Source of the DNA: Bacillus sp. EB106-08-02-XG196 | GTDB lineage: Bacteria > Bacillota > Bacilli > Bacillales > Cytobacillaceae | DNA: 64,000 nt | Assembly: GCF_013396335.1 (NCBI RefSeq) | Contig: NZ_JABWSY010000013.1 | Coordinates: 24,671-88,670, forward strand | Direction of reading: 5' to 3' | Shown: one piece after another, positions 39,146 through 48,617 of the stretch | Layout: the number at the start of each line of letters is the position of its first letter | Numbering within the stretch: position 1 is the stretch's first letter | The notes under the pieces: generated by a model | Databases searched by the model: none | Told to the model about the DNA's origin: nothing | Seen by the model: the letters and a program-made list of their open reading frames with translations, nothing else | Program-made: the position numbers and the translations under genes

Positions 39146-40116
39146 ATACTAATAAAATCCTTTAAAAATGAATATTCACCGATCGTTCTAAATCGATTAT
39201 AGCGATCATCAACAAGTTCCTCTTTTGAAAGTTCTAAAAGTTCCTTGAGAGATTTCTTTAAGATCAAGTCTATCGCTTCTGCTTGCCCCTTGACATCTTT
39301 ATGTGCACCACCCTTGATTTCTGGGATGATATCATCTATGATGCCAAGTTCCTTTAAATCTGGCGCTGTTATTTTCATGGACTCTGCCGCTTTTTTGGCA
39401 AGTGAAGAATCCTTCCATAAAATCGCAGCAGCACCTTCAGGCGAAATAACTGAATAAGTTGAGTTTTCAAGCATATACATACGATTCCCAACTCCTAGCG
39501 CAAGCGCACCACCACTTCCGCCTTCACCAATAACAATGCATATCACTGGCACATTAAGACCTGCCATTTCAAATAGGTTACGAGCGATGGCTTCGCTTTG
39601 TCCACGTTCTTCTGCAGCTTTCCCCGGATACGCTCCTTTTGTATCAATAAAGCAAAGAATCGGGCGATTAAATTTATCCGCCTGCTTCATTAAGCGAAGA
39701 GCTTTTCTATAGCCTTCAGGGTGTGGCATTCCAAAGTTCCTGCGAATATTTTCTTTTGTATCTTTTCCTCTTTGATGTCCAATGACCGTTACTGGCAGCC
39801 CTCTAAACTTAGCAACCCCGCCTACAATCGCTTCATCGTCCCCAAATGCTCTGTCTCCATGACATTCAAAGAACCCGTCAAAAAGGTGAGCAATATAATC
39901 CAAGGTAGTCGGCCTATTTGGGTGCCTTGCAATTTGAACACGATCCCAAGGCTTGATATTGTCATAAATGTCTTTTTCAAGTTTTTCAAGTCGCAATTCT
40001 AATTTCTCAATCTCGGAAGATAAATCAACGTCTGTACTTTTTGTAAACTCTTTTAGTTCAGCAATTTTATTTCTTAATTGTACGACAGGGCGTTCAAATT
40101 CTAATTCTCCTACCAT
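39142..40116 (-). CDS. accA: acetyl-CoA carboxylase carboxyltransferase subunit alpha
   Basis: The 324-residue alpha subunit of the carboxyltransferase that moves CO2 from biotin to acetyl-CoA, making malonyl-CoA. The N-terminal coiled part (about 1-55) is followed by the crotonase-like domain with [42 protein letters not shown] and [10 protein letters not shown]. Its ATG overlaps the end of accD by seven bases, which indicates coupled translation and equal stoichiometry with AccD. Confidence 0.97.
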   Translation of the reverse strand: MVGELEFERPVVQLRNKIAELKEFTKSTDVDLSSEIEKLELRLEKLEKDIYDNIKPWDRVQIARHPNRPTTLDYIAHLFDGFFECHGDRAFGDDEAIVGGVAKFRGLPVTVIGHQRGKDTKENIRRNFGMPHPEGYRKALRLMKQADKFNRPILCFIDTKGAYPGKAAEERGQSEAIARNLFEMAGLNVPVICIVIGEGGSGGALALGVGNRMYMLENSTYSVISPEGAAAILWKDSSLAKKAAESMKITAPDLKELGIIDDIIPEIKGGAHKDVKGQAEAIDLILKKSLKELLELSKEELVDDRYNRFRTIGEYSFLKDFISI

Positions 40117-40985
40117 TCGAGCTCACCCCCGGGTTGATGAATTTCAAGTAAGTTTGTGATTTTATCAATTAAATCAAGGCGGGAAATGATCGCATCAAGC
40201 TGACCATGCTTCAATAGAAATTCTGCTGTTTGAAAATCTTCAGGCAGTTCCTCACGAATCGATTGTTCGATTACTCTGCGACCGGCAAAACCGATTAATG
40301 CACCTGGTTCTGCAAAGTTATAATCACCTAGAGATGCGAAGCTTGCTGATACACCACCCGTTGTTGGATGGGTCATAATCGAAATAATTAACCCGCCATT
40401 ATCACTAAATCGTTTTAATGCAACGCTGGTTTTTGCCATTTGCATTAAGCTTAGGACCCCTTCTTGCATTCTGGCACCGCCAGATGCGGTGAAAATAATA
40501 AACGGTATTGACAATTCATCCGCTTTTTCAATCGCACGGGTTATCTTTTCCCCTACAACGGACCCCATGCTTCCCATTCTAAAAGTAGAATCCATAATAG
40601 CAAAGGCAATCTTATTTCCATTAACGCTTCCACAGCCGGTTACAACGGCCTCATTAATCTTTGTCTTTTGACGGTCTTTTTCTACCTTTTCAAGGTAATC
40701 TGGGAAGTTCAATGGGTTTTCAGAAACCATATTTTCATTTATTTCTTCCAAGCTGCCTTCATCTAAAAAGCTGACGATACGCTCTTTTGCATTCATAGCA
40801 AAGTGAAATCCACAATGTAAACAAACTTTTAAATTCTTATTTAGCTCTTTTGTATACATAATGGTTTTGCATGAAGGACATTTTGTCATAATTCCTTCAG
40901 GTACATCATTTTTCGCAGCCTCGGTAGGAATCGTTGCATACTTTTTCTTTTTATGAGTATTTTTTGTAAAAAGTTCTTTAAGCAA
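40110..40985 (-). CDS. accD: acetyl-CoA carboxylase carboxyltransferase subunit beta
   Basis: The beta subunit, about 291 residues, with an N-terminal zinc ribbon ([10 protein letters not shown] and CLHCGFHF) and the carboxyltransferase core with [21 protein letters not shown]. The start is TTG 40985, because GGGAGG lies ten bases upstream and the product MLKELFTKN aligns with B. subtilis AccD; a TTG three codons earlier lies almost on the ribosome binding site. A FadR-like operator and a candidate promoter lie upstream, between it and the GntR regulator. Confidence 0.96.
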   Translation of the reverse strand: MLKELFTKNTHKKKKYATIPTEAAKNDVPEGIMTKCPSCKTIMYTKELNKNLKVCLHCGFHFAMNAKERIVSFLDEGSLEEINENMVSENPLNFPDYLEKVEKDRQKTKINEAVVTGCGSVNGNKIAFAIMDSTFRMGSMGSVVGEKITRAIEKADELSIPFIIFTASGGARMQEGVLSLMQMAKTSVALKRFSDNGGLIISIMTHPTTGGVSASFASLGDYNFAEPGALIGFAGRRVIEQSIREELPEDFQTAEFLLKHGQLDAIISRLDLIDKITNLLEIHQPGGELEW

Positions 40986-41044
40986 TTTGCCCAAACCTCC
41001 CTCGTTGGAAAAAAATCAAGCCAAATGGCAAGTTTTTATCATCT

Positions 41045-41075
41045 TATATAGAAGTCTTTCCTTAAATAATGACAA
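41045..41075 (-). promoter_or_regulatory. candidate promoter of accDA
   Basis: The minus strand has TTGTCA (41070-41075) and, 17 bases on, TCTATA (41047-41052), or TATATA with a 19-base spacer. It is weak by consensus. If used, the operator at 41099-41109 lies about 24 bases upstream of its -35. Confidence 0.4.
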
Positions 41076-41098
41076 TTCAAACCTAGCCCATCGAAAAT

Positions 41099-41109
41099 TG
41101 GTCAGACCA
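41099..41109. promoter_or_regulatory. FadR-like operator upstream of accDA
   Basis: TGGTC-A-GACCA is a perfect 5-bp-arm palindrome, the same as the one at 43128-43138, and shares the 12-mer TGGTCAGACCAC. The core TGGTC-N-GAC is the same as the E. coli FadR operator core. The likely binder is the adjacent GntR-family regulator; this is inferred. Confidence 0.7.
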
Positions 41110-41123
41110 CCTAAACAGTAAAA

Positions 41124-41149
41124 ATGCCCATATCAAATAGGGCTTGATT
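41124..41149 (-). terminator. terminator of the malic enzyme-gntR operon
   Basis: On the minus strand GCCC-(10 nt AT-rich)-GGGC is followed by ATTTTTA, about 40 bases past the regulator stop. The stem is short. Confidence 0.6.
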
Positions 41150-41189
41150 GCTTGTCTATCACTATAAAGGATAAATACTTCAAATTCTG

Positions 41190-41813
41190 TTAGTATTTGT
41201 CGGTTAAAATAGACAAATTTCTTAATTCCCGATAAGCAGCTAATGTCTTTTCCTCATCTTTTTCAATCAAAGCTTCTATTAACATGATATAGCTGTTCTT
41301 ATTATACTCCACAATTCTTAAATTCAAAGAATTATAATAATCCTTTAATATTAGCCAGATTCTCGAAAACAGATAGTTATCAGCCATTTCAATCAGTTGA
41401 TAAAAGAATTGATCATCATTTAATTGATCCTCTTCGACCAAGCTTTTTAGGGTAAATAACCTATTTTCATCCGCTCTGTTCAGAACCAAACGAAGAAAAT
41501 CCATTTCTATGAGGTTCTTTGTTTCTATCACATCTAATTTTGCCTTTTCATCTTGGAGAATAAAAGTTCCGAGCAGCTGTACCAGCTGATTTCCTCGAAA
41601 ATCTCTTATGAACGTCCCTTCACCACGTCTAGTTTCAATTAAACCGAGCAGTTCTAACGCTCTTAAAGCTTCCCGAACGGAAGAGCGCCCGACATTCAGG
41701 CGCTCAGACAATTCCCGTTCAGATGGTATTTTATCTCCAGATTGCAAATTATCAGCTGAGATCATTTCTCTTAGCTGTTTAACAATCTCTAAGTAAACTT
41801 TATTATTGGTCAC
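41190..41813 (-). CDS. FadR/GntR-family transcriptional regulator
   Basis: A 207-residue regulator with an N-terminal GntR winged helix (about 5-68; KIPSERELSERLNVGRSSVR is the recognition region) and a helical C-terminal domain of the FadR/FCD type. The FCD metal ligands appear lost: the usual DxxFHxxL is DDQFFYQL, and the later His positions are Tyr/Asn and Arg/Glu, so a non-metal ligand mode, as in acyl-CoA-binding FadR, is plausible. The start is GTG, seven bases after the malic enzyme stop, so the two are one operon. Two identical TGGTC-A-GACCA operators flank it. Confidence 0.85.
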   Translation of the reverse strand: MTNNKVYLEIVKQLREMISADNLQSGDKIPSERELSERLNVGRSSVREALRALELLGLIETRRGEGTFIRDFRGNQLVQLLGTFILQDEKAKLDVIETKNLIEMDFLRLVLNRADENRLFTLKSLVEEDQLNDDQFFYQLIEMADNYLFSRIWLILKDYYNSLNLRIVEYNKNSYIMLIEALIEKDEEKTLAAYRELRNLSILTDKY

Positions 41814-41820
41814 TTACTAA

Positions 41821-43059
41821 TCACTCACTTTTACCGATAATAGCGAGCCTCATTGTTTTTTCTTTCACATCTTCAGGGTCAACCTTTATCCGGGCAACAC
41901 CCGTTTCCATTGCAGCTTTGGCAACCGCCGCAGCAACTGCTGGTGCAACTCTAGGATCAAAAGGTGCAGGGATGACATAATCCTCAGATAGCTCTGATTC
42001 ATTAATTAAACTGGCAATTGCCTCAACAGCTGCCACCTTCATTTTTTCATTAATATGTGTCGCACGAACGTCTAGGGCGCCACGGAAAATTCCTGGGAAG
42101 GCTAGTACATTATTTACTTGATTTGGAAAATCTGATCTCCCAGTTCCCACCACTCTTGCTCCAGCTTCTCTTGCCACATCCGGCATGATTTCTGGATTAG
42201 GGTTAGCCATTGCGAAGATGACAGAATCTTTATTCATTGAAGCAACCATTTCTTTTGTCAAGGCACCTTCAACAGAGACGCCAATAAATACATCGGCACC
42301 TTTTATTACATCTTCAAGACTTCCAGTAAGATTATCACGATTGGTGAATTTAGCTACTTCAGCCTTGACGTTATTCATTCCTGCCGGGCGGCCTTCATAG
42401 ATGGCACCCTTTGTATCACACATAATAATATCTCTTACACCAAAGCTGTGTAATAATTTAATAATGGCAATTCCAGCCGCTCCAGCTCCATTAGCAACCA
42501 CTTTAATTTCAGTTATTTTCTTGCCAATCAGCTTTAATGCATTTACAAGACCCGCAGCCGTAACAATCGCAGTCCCATGTTGATCATCATGGAAAACAGG
42601 AATATTCGCTTCTTTTTTCAATCTTTCTTCAATGACAAAGCAATTTGGCGCAGCGATATCTTCAAGATTCACACCGCCAAATGTTGGCTCAAGCAACTTA
42701 ACAGTTTCAATGATTTTTTCGACATCGGTTGTGTTTAAGCAGATTGGGAAGGCATCCACGCCAGCAAAGCTTTTGAATAATACTGCTTTACCTTCCATAA
42801 CTGGAAGTGCAGCTTCTGGTCCAATATTTCCTAGTCCCAGGACCGCGGTGCCATCTGTAACGACAGCAACCATATTGCCTTTCATTGTGTATTCGTAAAC
42901 CGTTTCTGGTTTTTCATAGATGTCTTTACACGGTTCGGCAACCCCAGGCGAATACGCTAAACTTAAATCCTTTGCATTTCTTACAGGTACTTTTGATTTC
43001 GACTCAAGCTTTCCTTTGTTAATTCGATGCATGTGTAATGCTTCTTCCCGTAATGTCAA
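41821..43059 (-). CDS. ytsJ: NAD(P)-dependent malic enzyme (YtsJ-like)
   Basis: A 412-residue malic enzyme making pyruvate and NAD(P)H from malate. The N-terminal domain has the Tyr in LSLAYSPGVAEPCKDI, the metal-binding segment CFVIEERL and HDDQHGTAIVTAAGL, and the Rossmann motif VVANGAGAAGIAIIKLL (about 190-206), followed by FIGVSVEGALTKEMV. In B. subtilis, YtsJ is the NADPH-linked malic enzyme of this group. The TTG start has AGGGG nine bases upstream. A promoter and an operator for the co-transcribed GntR regulator lie upstream. Confidence 0.93.
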   Translation of the reverse strand: MTLREEALHMHRINKGKLESKSKVPVRNAKDLSLAYSPGVAEPCKDIYEKPETVYEYTMKGNMVAVVTDGTAVLGLGNIGPEAALPVMEGKAVLFKSFAGVDAFPICLNTTDVEKIIETVKLLEPTFGGVNLEDIAAPNCFVIEERLKKEANIPVFHDDQHGTAIVTAAGLVNALKLIGKKITEIKVVANGAGAAGIAIIKLLHSFGVRDIIMCDTKGAIYEGRPAGMNNVKAEVAKFTNRDNLTGSLEDVIKGADVFIGVSVEGALTKEMVASMNKDSVIFAMANPNPEIMPDVAREAGARVVGTGRSDFPNQVNNVLAFPGIFRGALDVRATHINEKMKVAAVEAIASLINESELSEDYVIPAPFDPRVAPAVAAAVAKAAMETGVARIKVDPEDVKEKTMRLAIIGKSE

Positions 43060-43127
43060 GATATGTCACCCCTTAAATTAGTACAACAAGAAATCGATAA
43101 TTAGAATAATAGCTAGTCTGTATTTAG

Positions 43128-43138
43128 TGGTCAGACCA
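43128..43138. promoter_or_regulatory. FadR-like operator in the malic enzyme promoter
   Basis: TGGTC-A-GACCA (extended GTGGTCAGACCAC, 43127-43139) lies about 17 bases downstream of the -10 element, a typical repressor position. It is identical to the site upstream of accDA. Confidence 0.75.
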
Positions 43139-43154
43139 CACCCATTTCAATACC

Positions 43155-43182
43155 ACTATATCATATCTTGAAGAGTTGTAAA
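43155..43182 (-). promoter_or_regulatory. sigma-A promoter of the malic enzyme-gntR operon
   Basis: The minus strand reads TTTACA (43177-43182), a 16-bp spacer and TATAGT (43155-43160), each five of six to consensus, in the gap after dnaE. Confidence 0.75.
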
Positions 43183-43185
43183 GAA

Positions 43186-46100
43186 TTATTCTTTCAAAAC
43201 AACATTATTATTTCCTAAAAATTCACTCAATAATTTTAATAGTGTACTGCTAGGTTCAATCATAAATTCATCCCCCAGCCTGATGGTTTTTTTGCTTGTC
43301 TCATAGTGTAAAACAACTTTTGTTTTTCCAGTATTGCCCTTAAATAATTGTTTTAATTGATTTAACGAATGTTCGTCTTGTTTTCCCTGTACTATTTTTA
43401 GATATAAAATAGACTCCTTCTTCGTTTTTGTGCTTAACCAAGGTTCAATTTCAGATACTTGCTGGATAATAAATTGAAGCTTACCATCTCGTTCTTCTAC
43501 TTTCCCTTCCATCACAACAAATTTCCCATGGTCCAGCAAGTGGGAGTATTTTTTGTATACAATTGGAAAGGTGACGGCTTCCATTTCACCGCTAGAATCA
43601 CTTACATTCAAAAAGGCCATTGAATCCCCTTTTTTTGTACGGATTTTTCTTAGAGATACGATATATACACCCGCAGCTGCTCGTTTATGGTCCGCAGATA
43701 ATTCAAACAGTACAGATGCTCCAGCTTGTTTTAGACTTTTTTCATAAATCGATACTGGGTGGTCCGAAAGGTAGAAACCAAGAGCCTCTTTTTCAAAAGA
43801 AAGCTTATCCTCTAGTCTTATAGGATCAACTTGAACGTATTTTGGCTTAAGTTGAAATTCATCAAGAAATAACTCCACTTGGCTTGATTCATCAACCTTA
43901 AATATTTGAGCATGCTCTAGCGCAACATCCAAACTTGCAAGCAAGACAGCACGGTCTTCCTTAAATTCATCGAAACTTCCAGAATGAACGAGAACCTCCA
44001 GCGTTTTTCGATTGATTGCTTTTGAGGAAACCCTTGTGCAAAAATCGAATAAATCCTCAAACTTTTTACTTTTCCTTGCCTGAAAAATTTCTCTTAATGC
44101 TGCTGCACCAACACTTTTAATGGCTGCAAGGCTGTAACGGATACTTGTCTTCTCTACCTGAAAGGAAAAACCGCTGTAGTTGATGGAAGGAGGCAGTATC
44201 TCCATTTCCTTTTGTTTTGATTCCATGATATATTGGGCTATTTTTGTTTCATTCCCAATCGCTGATGTGAGCAGTCCAGCCATGAAATAGAGGGGATGAT
44301 TCGCTTTTAAATAGGCAAGCTGGTACGCAATCATACTATAAGCAACTGCATGACTTCTATTAAAGCCATAATTCGCAAATCGAACAATTAAATCATAAAT
44401 CTCATTTGCAAGTGCTTGTTCATACCCCTTCTTTAAAGCACCTTGGACAAAGTGGTTTCGCTCCCTATCCAAAACCTCCTTTTGCTTTTTCCCCACTGCT
44501 CTCCGCAAAAGGTCTGCTTCACCGAGAGAAAAACCAGCCATGGTTGAGGCAATTTGCATGATTTGTTCCTGGTATACAATGACTCCATAGGTATTTTCCA
44601 GTATGGGTTCCAAATCTTTATGAAGGTATTCCACTGCTTGCCTTCCATGTTTCCGATCAATAAATAGGGGGATATTCTCCATTGGACCAGGTCGATATAG
44701 TGCATTAACGGCAACAATATCTTCGAACCGTGAAGGTTTTAAACGCAATAATACCTTCCTCATTCCCTCTGATTCCAGCTGAAAAATACCTGTTGTCTCT
44801 CCCCTTGCTAACAATTCGAACGTTTTTTCATCATTTAATGGGATGGTTTTAATATCTACTTTTCTTCCCGTTTTCTTATGAATAGACGATACGATTGATT
44901 CGAGCAGGGTTAAATTTCTCAAACCAAGAAAATCCATCTTTAGTAACCCTATTTCTTCAAGATGCTCCATAGAATACTGTGTTAAGTAAACTTGATTATG
45001 CCCCTGTTGAATTGGAATTAGTTCAATCAGCTGCTTCTCACTAATAATCACTCCTGCGGCATGTGTAGAAGTGTGACGAGGTAACCCCTCTAGCTTTAAA
45101 GCTGTTTCATAAAGCTTACGATTTACCGGGTTTTCATCAACAAAGGCTCGAAGGTGCTGCGATTCTTTATAGGCGTCTTTAAGATTGATACCTAAACGTG
45201 CAGGGATACGTCTTGACAGCTGTTCTAATTCCTTCGTATTTAACCCAAAGGCCCTGCCAACATCTCTTATTGCTGCCTTGGCGGCAAGCGTTCCAAAGGT
45301 TACAATTTGGGCTACGTGTAATTCGCCGTATTTCTTTGCAACGTATTCTATCACTTCATCCCGGCGGTGGTCTGGAAAATCAATATCAATATCCGGCATC
45401 GATATCCGCTCTGGATTTAGGAATCGCTCAAATAGTAATTGATGTGACAGTGGGTCGACATCGGTAATATACAATACGTACGCAACAAGTGAACCTGCAG
45501 CAGATCCCCTGCCCGGACCTGTCAAAATACCATTCTCACGTGCATATCTCATAAAGTCCCAAACAATTAAAAAGTAGTTGCTAAATTTCATGGAGTTAAT
45601 GACCGATAATTCATAAGCCAAACGCTCAAAGTGTTCCTGAGAAGGTGCAGAAAAGCGCTCCATTAACCCTTTTTGGCAGAGCATTTCTAAGTATTTCTCT
45701 GCAGGTTGTCCATCCGCTGTTGGATATTCAGGTAAATAGGTTTTGTTCAGTTCAATATTTACCATGCATCTTTTAGCAATACTAATACTGTTTTCTAATG
45801 CCTCAGGTATTTCAGAAAATACTTCCACCATTTCCTGTGCAGTTTTTAGGTAAAATTGATTACTTTCTAATCTTTCTCTATGCTCATCCTGAAGTTTGTC
45901 ACCGTTTTTTATCGCTAGTAAACATTCATGTGCGAACATATCCTCTTGTTCAAGGTAATGAACTCTATTCGTTGCGACTAATGGAATAGTTTGGTCTTCG
46001 GCAATACTTTGAATCTTCTTTGTTACAATACCTTCCTGCTCTATTTGATGGTTTTGAACAGCAAGGTAAAAAGACTCTCTTCCAAAGATGGACTGAAGTT

Positions 46101-46548
46101 TTTTGATGATTTCAATTGCCTGTTCTTGCTTATCATTTAAAAGATTTTGTTCTATCTCTCCTTCTATTCCTGGAGAAATGGCAATAAGACCTTCCGCGTA
46201 ATGCTTCAACCATTTAAAAGGGATACCATTTGTCGCTTTTGTTTGTACCGCACTAGATATTTTTAAAAGGTTTTTAAATCCCTTTTCATTTTCAGCAAGT
46301 AAGACTAGCGGATATGATACTTCCTTCTCTATTTCACTTTCTACATCTACAGTCAGCCCAATAATCGGCTGTATATTATTTTTTATGCAAAGCTTATAGA
46401 ATTCAATGGTTCCATACATAACATTCCTATCGGTTAATGCGATCGCACGGAATCCCTTTTTCTTTGCGTTATCAATCAATTCATGAACCGATGCTGTGCT
46501 GGTTAATAAGCTGTATGCACTATATACATGAAGGTGAATAAAAGACAT
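43186..46548 (-). CDS. dnaE: DNA polymerase III alpha subunit DnaE
   Basis: A polymerase of about 1120 residues, the DnaE-type (not PolC) replicative polymerase used at primers on the lagging strand in Bacillus. The N-terminal PHP domain begins FIHLHVYSAYSLLTSTASV. The polymerase active site is MPDIDIDFPDHRRDEVIEY, with GPGRGSAAGSLVAYVL upstream, and the C-terminal region has the OB-fold (VYIVSLRKIRTKKGDSMAFL, about 980). The ATG at 46548 follows AGAGGTG; an in-frame TTG at 46566 overlaps it. The first PHP motif is HLHVYSAYS rather than HxHxxYS with Asp/Glu, so PHP nuclease activity may be lost. Confidence 0.95.
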   Translation of the reverse strand: MSFIHLHVYSAYSLLTSTASVHELIDNAKKKGFRAIALTDRNVMYGTIEFYKLCIKNNIQPIIGLTVDVESEIEKEVSYPLVLLAENEKGFKNLLKISSAVQTKATNGIPFKWLKHYAEGLIAISPGIEGEIEQNLLNDKQEQAIEIIKKLQSIFGRESFYLAVQNHQIEQEGIVTKKIQSIAEDQTIPLVATNRVHYLEQEDMFAHECLLAIKNGDKLQDEHRERLESNQFYLKTAQEMVEVFSEIPEALENSISIAKRCMVNIELNKTYLPEYPTADGQPAEKYLEMLCQKGLMERFSAPSQEHFERLAYELSVINSMKFSNYFLIVWDFMRYARENGILTGPGRGSAAGSLVAYVLYITDVDPLSHQLLFERFLNPERISMPDIDIDFPDHRRDEVIEYVAKKYGELHVAQIVTFGTLAAKAAIRDVGRAFGLNTKELEQLSRRIPARLGINLKDAYKESQHLRAFVDENPVNRKLYETALKLEGLPRHTSTHAAGVIISEKQLIELIPIQQGHNQVYLTQYSMEHLEEIGLLKMDFLGLRNLTLLESIVSSIHKKTGRKVDIKTIPLNDEKTFELLARGETTGIFQLESEGMRKVLLRLKPSRFEDIVAVNALYRPGPMENIPLFIDRKHGRQAVEYLHKDLEPILENTYGVIVYQEQIMQIASTMAGFSLGEADLLRRAVGKKQKEVLDRERNHFVQGALKKGYEQALANEIYDLIVRFANYGFNRSHAVAYSMIAYQLAYLKANHPLYFMAGLLTSAIGNETKIAQYIMESKQKEMEILPPSINYSGFSFQVEKTSIRYSLAAIKSVGAAALREIFQARKSKKFEDLFDFCTRVSSKAINRKTLEVLVHSGSFDEFKEDRAVLLASLDVALEHAQIFKVDESSQVELFLDEFQLKPKYVQVDPIRLEDKLSFEKEALGFYLSDHPVSIYEKSLKQAGASVLFELSADHKRAAAGVYIVSLRKIRTKKGDSMAFLNVSDSSGEMEAVTFPIVYKKYSHLLDHGKFVVMEGKVEERDGKLQFIIQQVSEIEPWLSTKTKKESILYLKIVQGKQDEHSLNQLKQLFKGNTGKTKVVLHYETSKKTIRLGDEFMIEPSSTLLKLLSEFLGNNNVVLKE

Positions 46549-46703
46549 TTTTGTCACCTCTTTCAATAAAAAATTCCTATCTTCATTATAGAGCCAAACT
46601 AAAAAAAAGGAAAATATGTTCTTATTTTAAAAAACATAATCAAGGATGTTTGTCCATATAAATGATATAAGGGTATTTATACTTTGTAAGGGCGGTTGAG
46701 GTT

Positions 46704-47039
46704 ATGAAAGAAATTGGCTTTTTTCCTACTTTTATTGAAAGTTATTTTATTGCATTAGGTGTTATATTAGGTGGTTCCCTGATTGGTGGAATCGCTGCCT
46801 TTCTAACTGGACAACCACCGCTCACGGCTGTTTACCGGCTGTCTACAGACTTAAGAATATGGGCAATTGTCGCTGCTATTGGCGGGACATTTGATGCCGT
46901 GTACACCTTTGAGAGGGGGTTATTTAATGCAGAAACCAGGGACATATTTAAGCAGCTCCTCATTATCCTTTCTGCATTAGGCGGCGCACAGACAGGTGCA
47001 CTGATAATTAATTGGTTAACACAGGAGTATATATCGTGA
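46704..47039 (+). CDS. ytrH: sporulation membrane protein YtrH
   Basis: A 111-residue protein with about three transmembrane helices, matching YtrH, a sigma-E-dependent protein needed for efficient sporulation. Conserved segments are FFPTFIESYFIALGVILGGSL and the C-terminal LSALGGAQTGALIINWL. The ATG has TTGAGGTT upstream. Its TGA stop overlaps the GTG start of ytrI (47036-47038), so the two are coupled. A sigma-E promoter is expected; the AT-rich bases 46645-46685 may hold it, but the match is weak. Confidence 0.85.
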   Translation: MKEIGFFPTFIESYFIALGVILGGSLIGGIAAFLTGQPPLTAVYRLSTDLRIWAIVAAIGGTFDAVYTFERGLFNAETRDIFKQLLIILSALGGAQTGALIINWLTQEYIS

Positions 47040-47539
47040 GAATTCCTCCTTATTATCGAAACCCTGCATGGCAGCGTTTTTTTGCAGGAATGGTCATTGG
47101 CGGTGCGATTAGCTGGTGTATTTTCATTTATATATTTGGTGTGTGGCAGGAGCAGCATACTGCATTAATTGATAAACAAAGGGAAGAAATTGTTGACTTA
47201 AAAGATGAAAAAAAGATCTGGCAGGAAGAGTATAAAGAGATTAATAAACGGACGATTGAGCAGCTGACGATTCAAAAAATCAATATTAAAATAACAAATT
47301 GGGAGAAATACAAGCTAGACATGCTAAGTGTTTCAGAAATTGAAGATTCGGTAAAAGATGACATTAGTTTGATGATCGCAAAGGACATCGATACAGTCTA
47401 TAAAAGCAAGGAATTAATCAAAAAAATCATTCATAATAAACCTGTTAAAATAAATGACAAAAGGTATAAACTGCAAGTCAAGGAAATGGTCATTTTCACC
47501 ACATTGTCCATTCAACTTGAAATTGAATTCGAACAATAA
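47036..47539 (+). CDS. ytrI: sporulation membrane protein YtrI
   Basis: A 167-residue bitopic protein: a basic N-terminus, a single transmembrane helix (about 15-35, FFAGMVIGGAISWCIFIYIFG) and a long coiled coil (about 40-90) leading to a soluble domain. It is the partner of YtrH in sporulation. The start is GTG 47036, with AGGAG eight bases upstream, inside the end of ytrH; a longer in-frame reading within ytrH is rejected. A bidirectional terminator follows. Confidence 0.83.
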   Translation: MRIPPYYRNPAWQRFFAGMVIGGAISWCIFIYIFGVWQEQHTALIDKQREEIVDLKDEKKIWQEEYKEINKRTIEQLTIQKINIKITNWEKYKLDMLSVSEIEDSVKDDISLMIAKDIDTVYKSKELIKKIIHNKPVKINDKRYKLQVKEMVIFTTLSIQLEIEFEQ

Positions 47540-47540
47540 A

Positions 47541-47576
47541 AAGAATCGGCCCGAAATTTGAGGCCGATTCTTTCAT
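47541..47576. terminator. bidirectional terminator between ytrI and nrnA
   Basis: AGAATCGGCC-(10 nt)-GGCCGATTCT is flanked by A and T runs, serving ytrI on plus and nrnA on minus. Confidence 0.9.
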
Positions 47577-48520
47577 TATGGTTGAAACTTGTCACAAACT
47601 TCACTAAGCTCTTTCATTACATGATCCACTTCATCCCATGAATAGATAGAGGCACCTGAGGCAAGTGGATGTCCTCCACCTTTAAACTTCCTGGCAACCC
47701 CATTGATTACTGGACCCTTTGAACGCAGACGTACCCTGATTTGATCGTCCTCTTCAATAAAAAAGACCCATGCCTTAATCCCTTTTACATCTCCTAATGT
47801 TCCTACAAGTAATGAAGCCTCTGATGGCACTGCATCATACTCTTCCAATAGTTTCTTTGTAAGTAGAACCGAAGCTACGCCGTTACTCTGCATTTCAAAG
47901 TTTTGCAGGATGTAGCCGTTTAATTTAATTATATTGGTGTCACGCTCGTACATTTTGTCAAAGAGTTCGGTACGGGAAAAATTATAATGAATCAGTTCAC
48001 CTGCATATGCAAAGGTTTTATCTGTAGTACTTGGAAATAGAAATCTTCCTGTATCTCCAACAATCCCGCCAAATAAAAGCCTGGCTGCCTCATCGTTTAA
48101 TTTTAATCCTCGGTCTTTACCAAATAGATAGAATTCATAAATCATCTCACTGCAGGAACTTGCCGTCGTATCCACCCACAATAAATCACCATAAGGATCC
48201 TCGTTTGGATGATGGTCTATTTTGATTAATTTTTCACCTAATGAATATCTTCTATCACAAATCCGTTCTTCATTCGCAGTGTCACAAACAATAACTAAGG
48301 CTCCTCTATACACTTCATCTTCAATGGAATCTAGACGACGCATAAAATGAAGCGACCTTTCTTCTTTTCCAACAGCGAACACCTTTTTATTGGGATAAGA
48401 TGCCTTTAGGATCTCAACTAATCCACATTGTGAACCATACGCATCCGGATCTGGACGGACATGTCGATGGACGATGATGGTTTCATATTGTTCGATCATT
48501 TCTAAGATTTTTTCATTCAA
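47576..48520 (-). CDS. nrnA: bifunctional oligoribonuclease/pAp phosphatase NrnA
   Basis: A DHH/DHHA1 phosphoesterase of about 314 residues that degrades nano-RNA and pAp. Motifs: HRHVRPDPDAYGSQ (about 17-30, metal binding), VIVCDTANEERICDRR, KIDHHPNEDPYGDL (DHH) and, in the DHHA1 domain, the C-terminal FKGGGHPLASGASIYSW. The start is TTG 48520, with GAGAGG eight bases upstream; an in-frame GTG three codons earlier overlaps it. It is convergent with ytrI. Confidence 0.95.
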   Translation of the reverse strand: MNEKILEMIEQYETIIVHRHVRPDPDAYGSQCGLVEILKASYPNKKVFAVGKEERSLHFMRRLDSIEDEVYRGALVIVCDTANEERICDRRYSLGEKLIKIDHHPNEDPYGDLLWVDTTASSCSEMIYEFYLFGKDRGLKLNDEAARLLFGGIVGDTGRFLFPSTTDKTFAYAGELIHYNFSRTELFDKMYERDTNIIKLNGYILQNFEMQSNGVASVLLTKKLLEEYDAVPSEASLLVGTLGDVKGIKAWVFFIEEDDQIRVRLRSKGPVINGVARKFKGGGHPLASGASIYSWDEVDHVMKELSEVCDKFQP

Positions 48521-48617
48521 TGTGATCACCTCTCTATTGTTTTCTTAAGCAAGGGTAGAATTTTGGTAAAATAATATGTACAATGAACAAGAGAATTTTA
48601 GACTTGGAGGAAATTTA

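Noticed and set aside
43186..46548. PolC rather than DnaE
   Set aside because: The N-terminal PHP domain begins at residue 1 with no inserted 3'-5' exonuclease and the length is near 1120, so DnaE fits.
46640..46690. Sigma-E promoter for ytrHI
   Set aside because: AT-rich sequence with partial -10 likeness, but no pair with correct spacing that I would defend.
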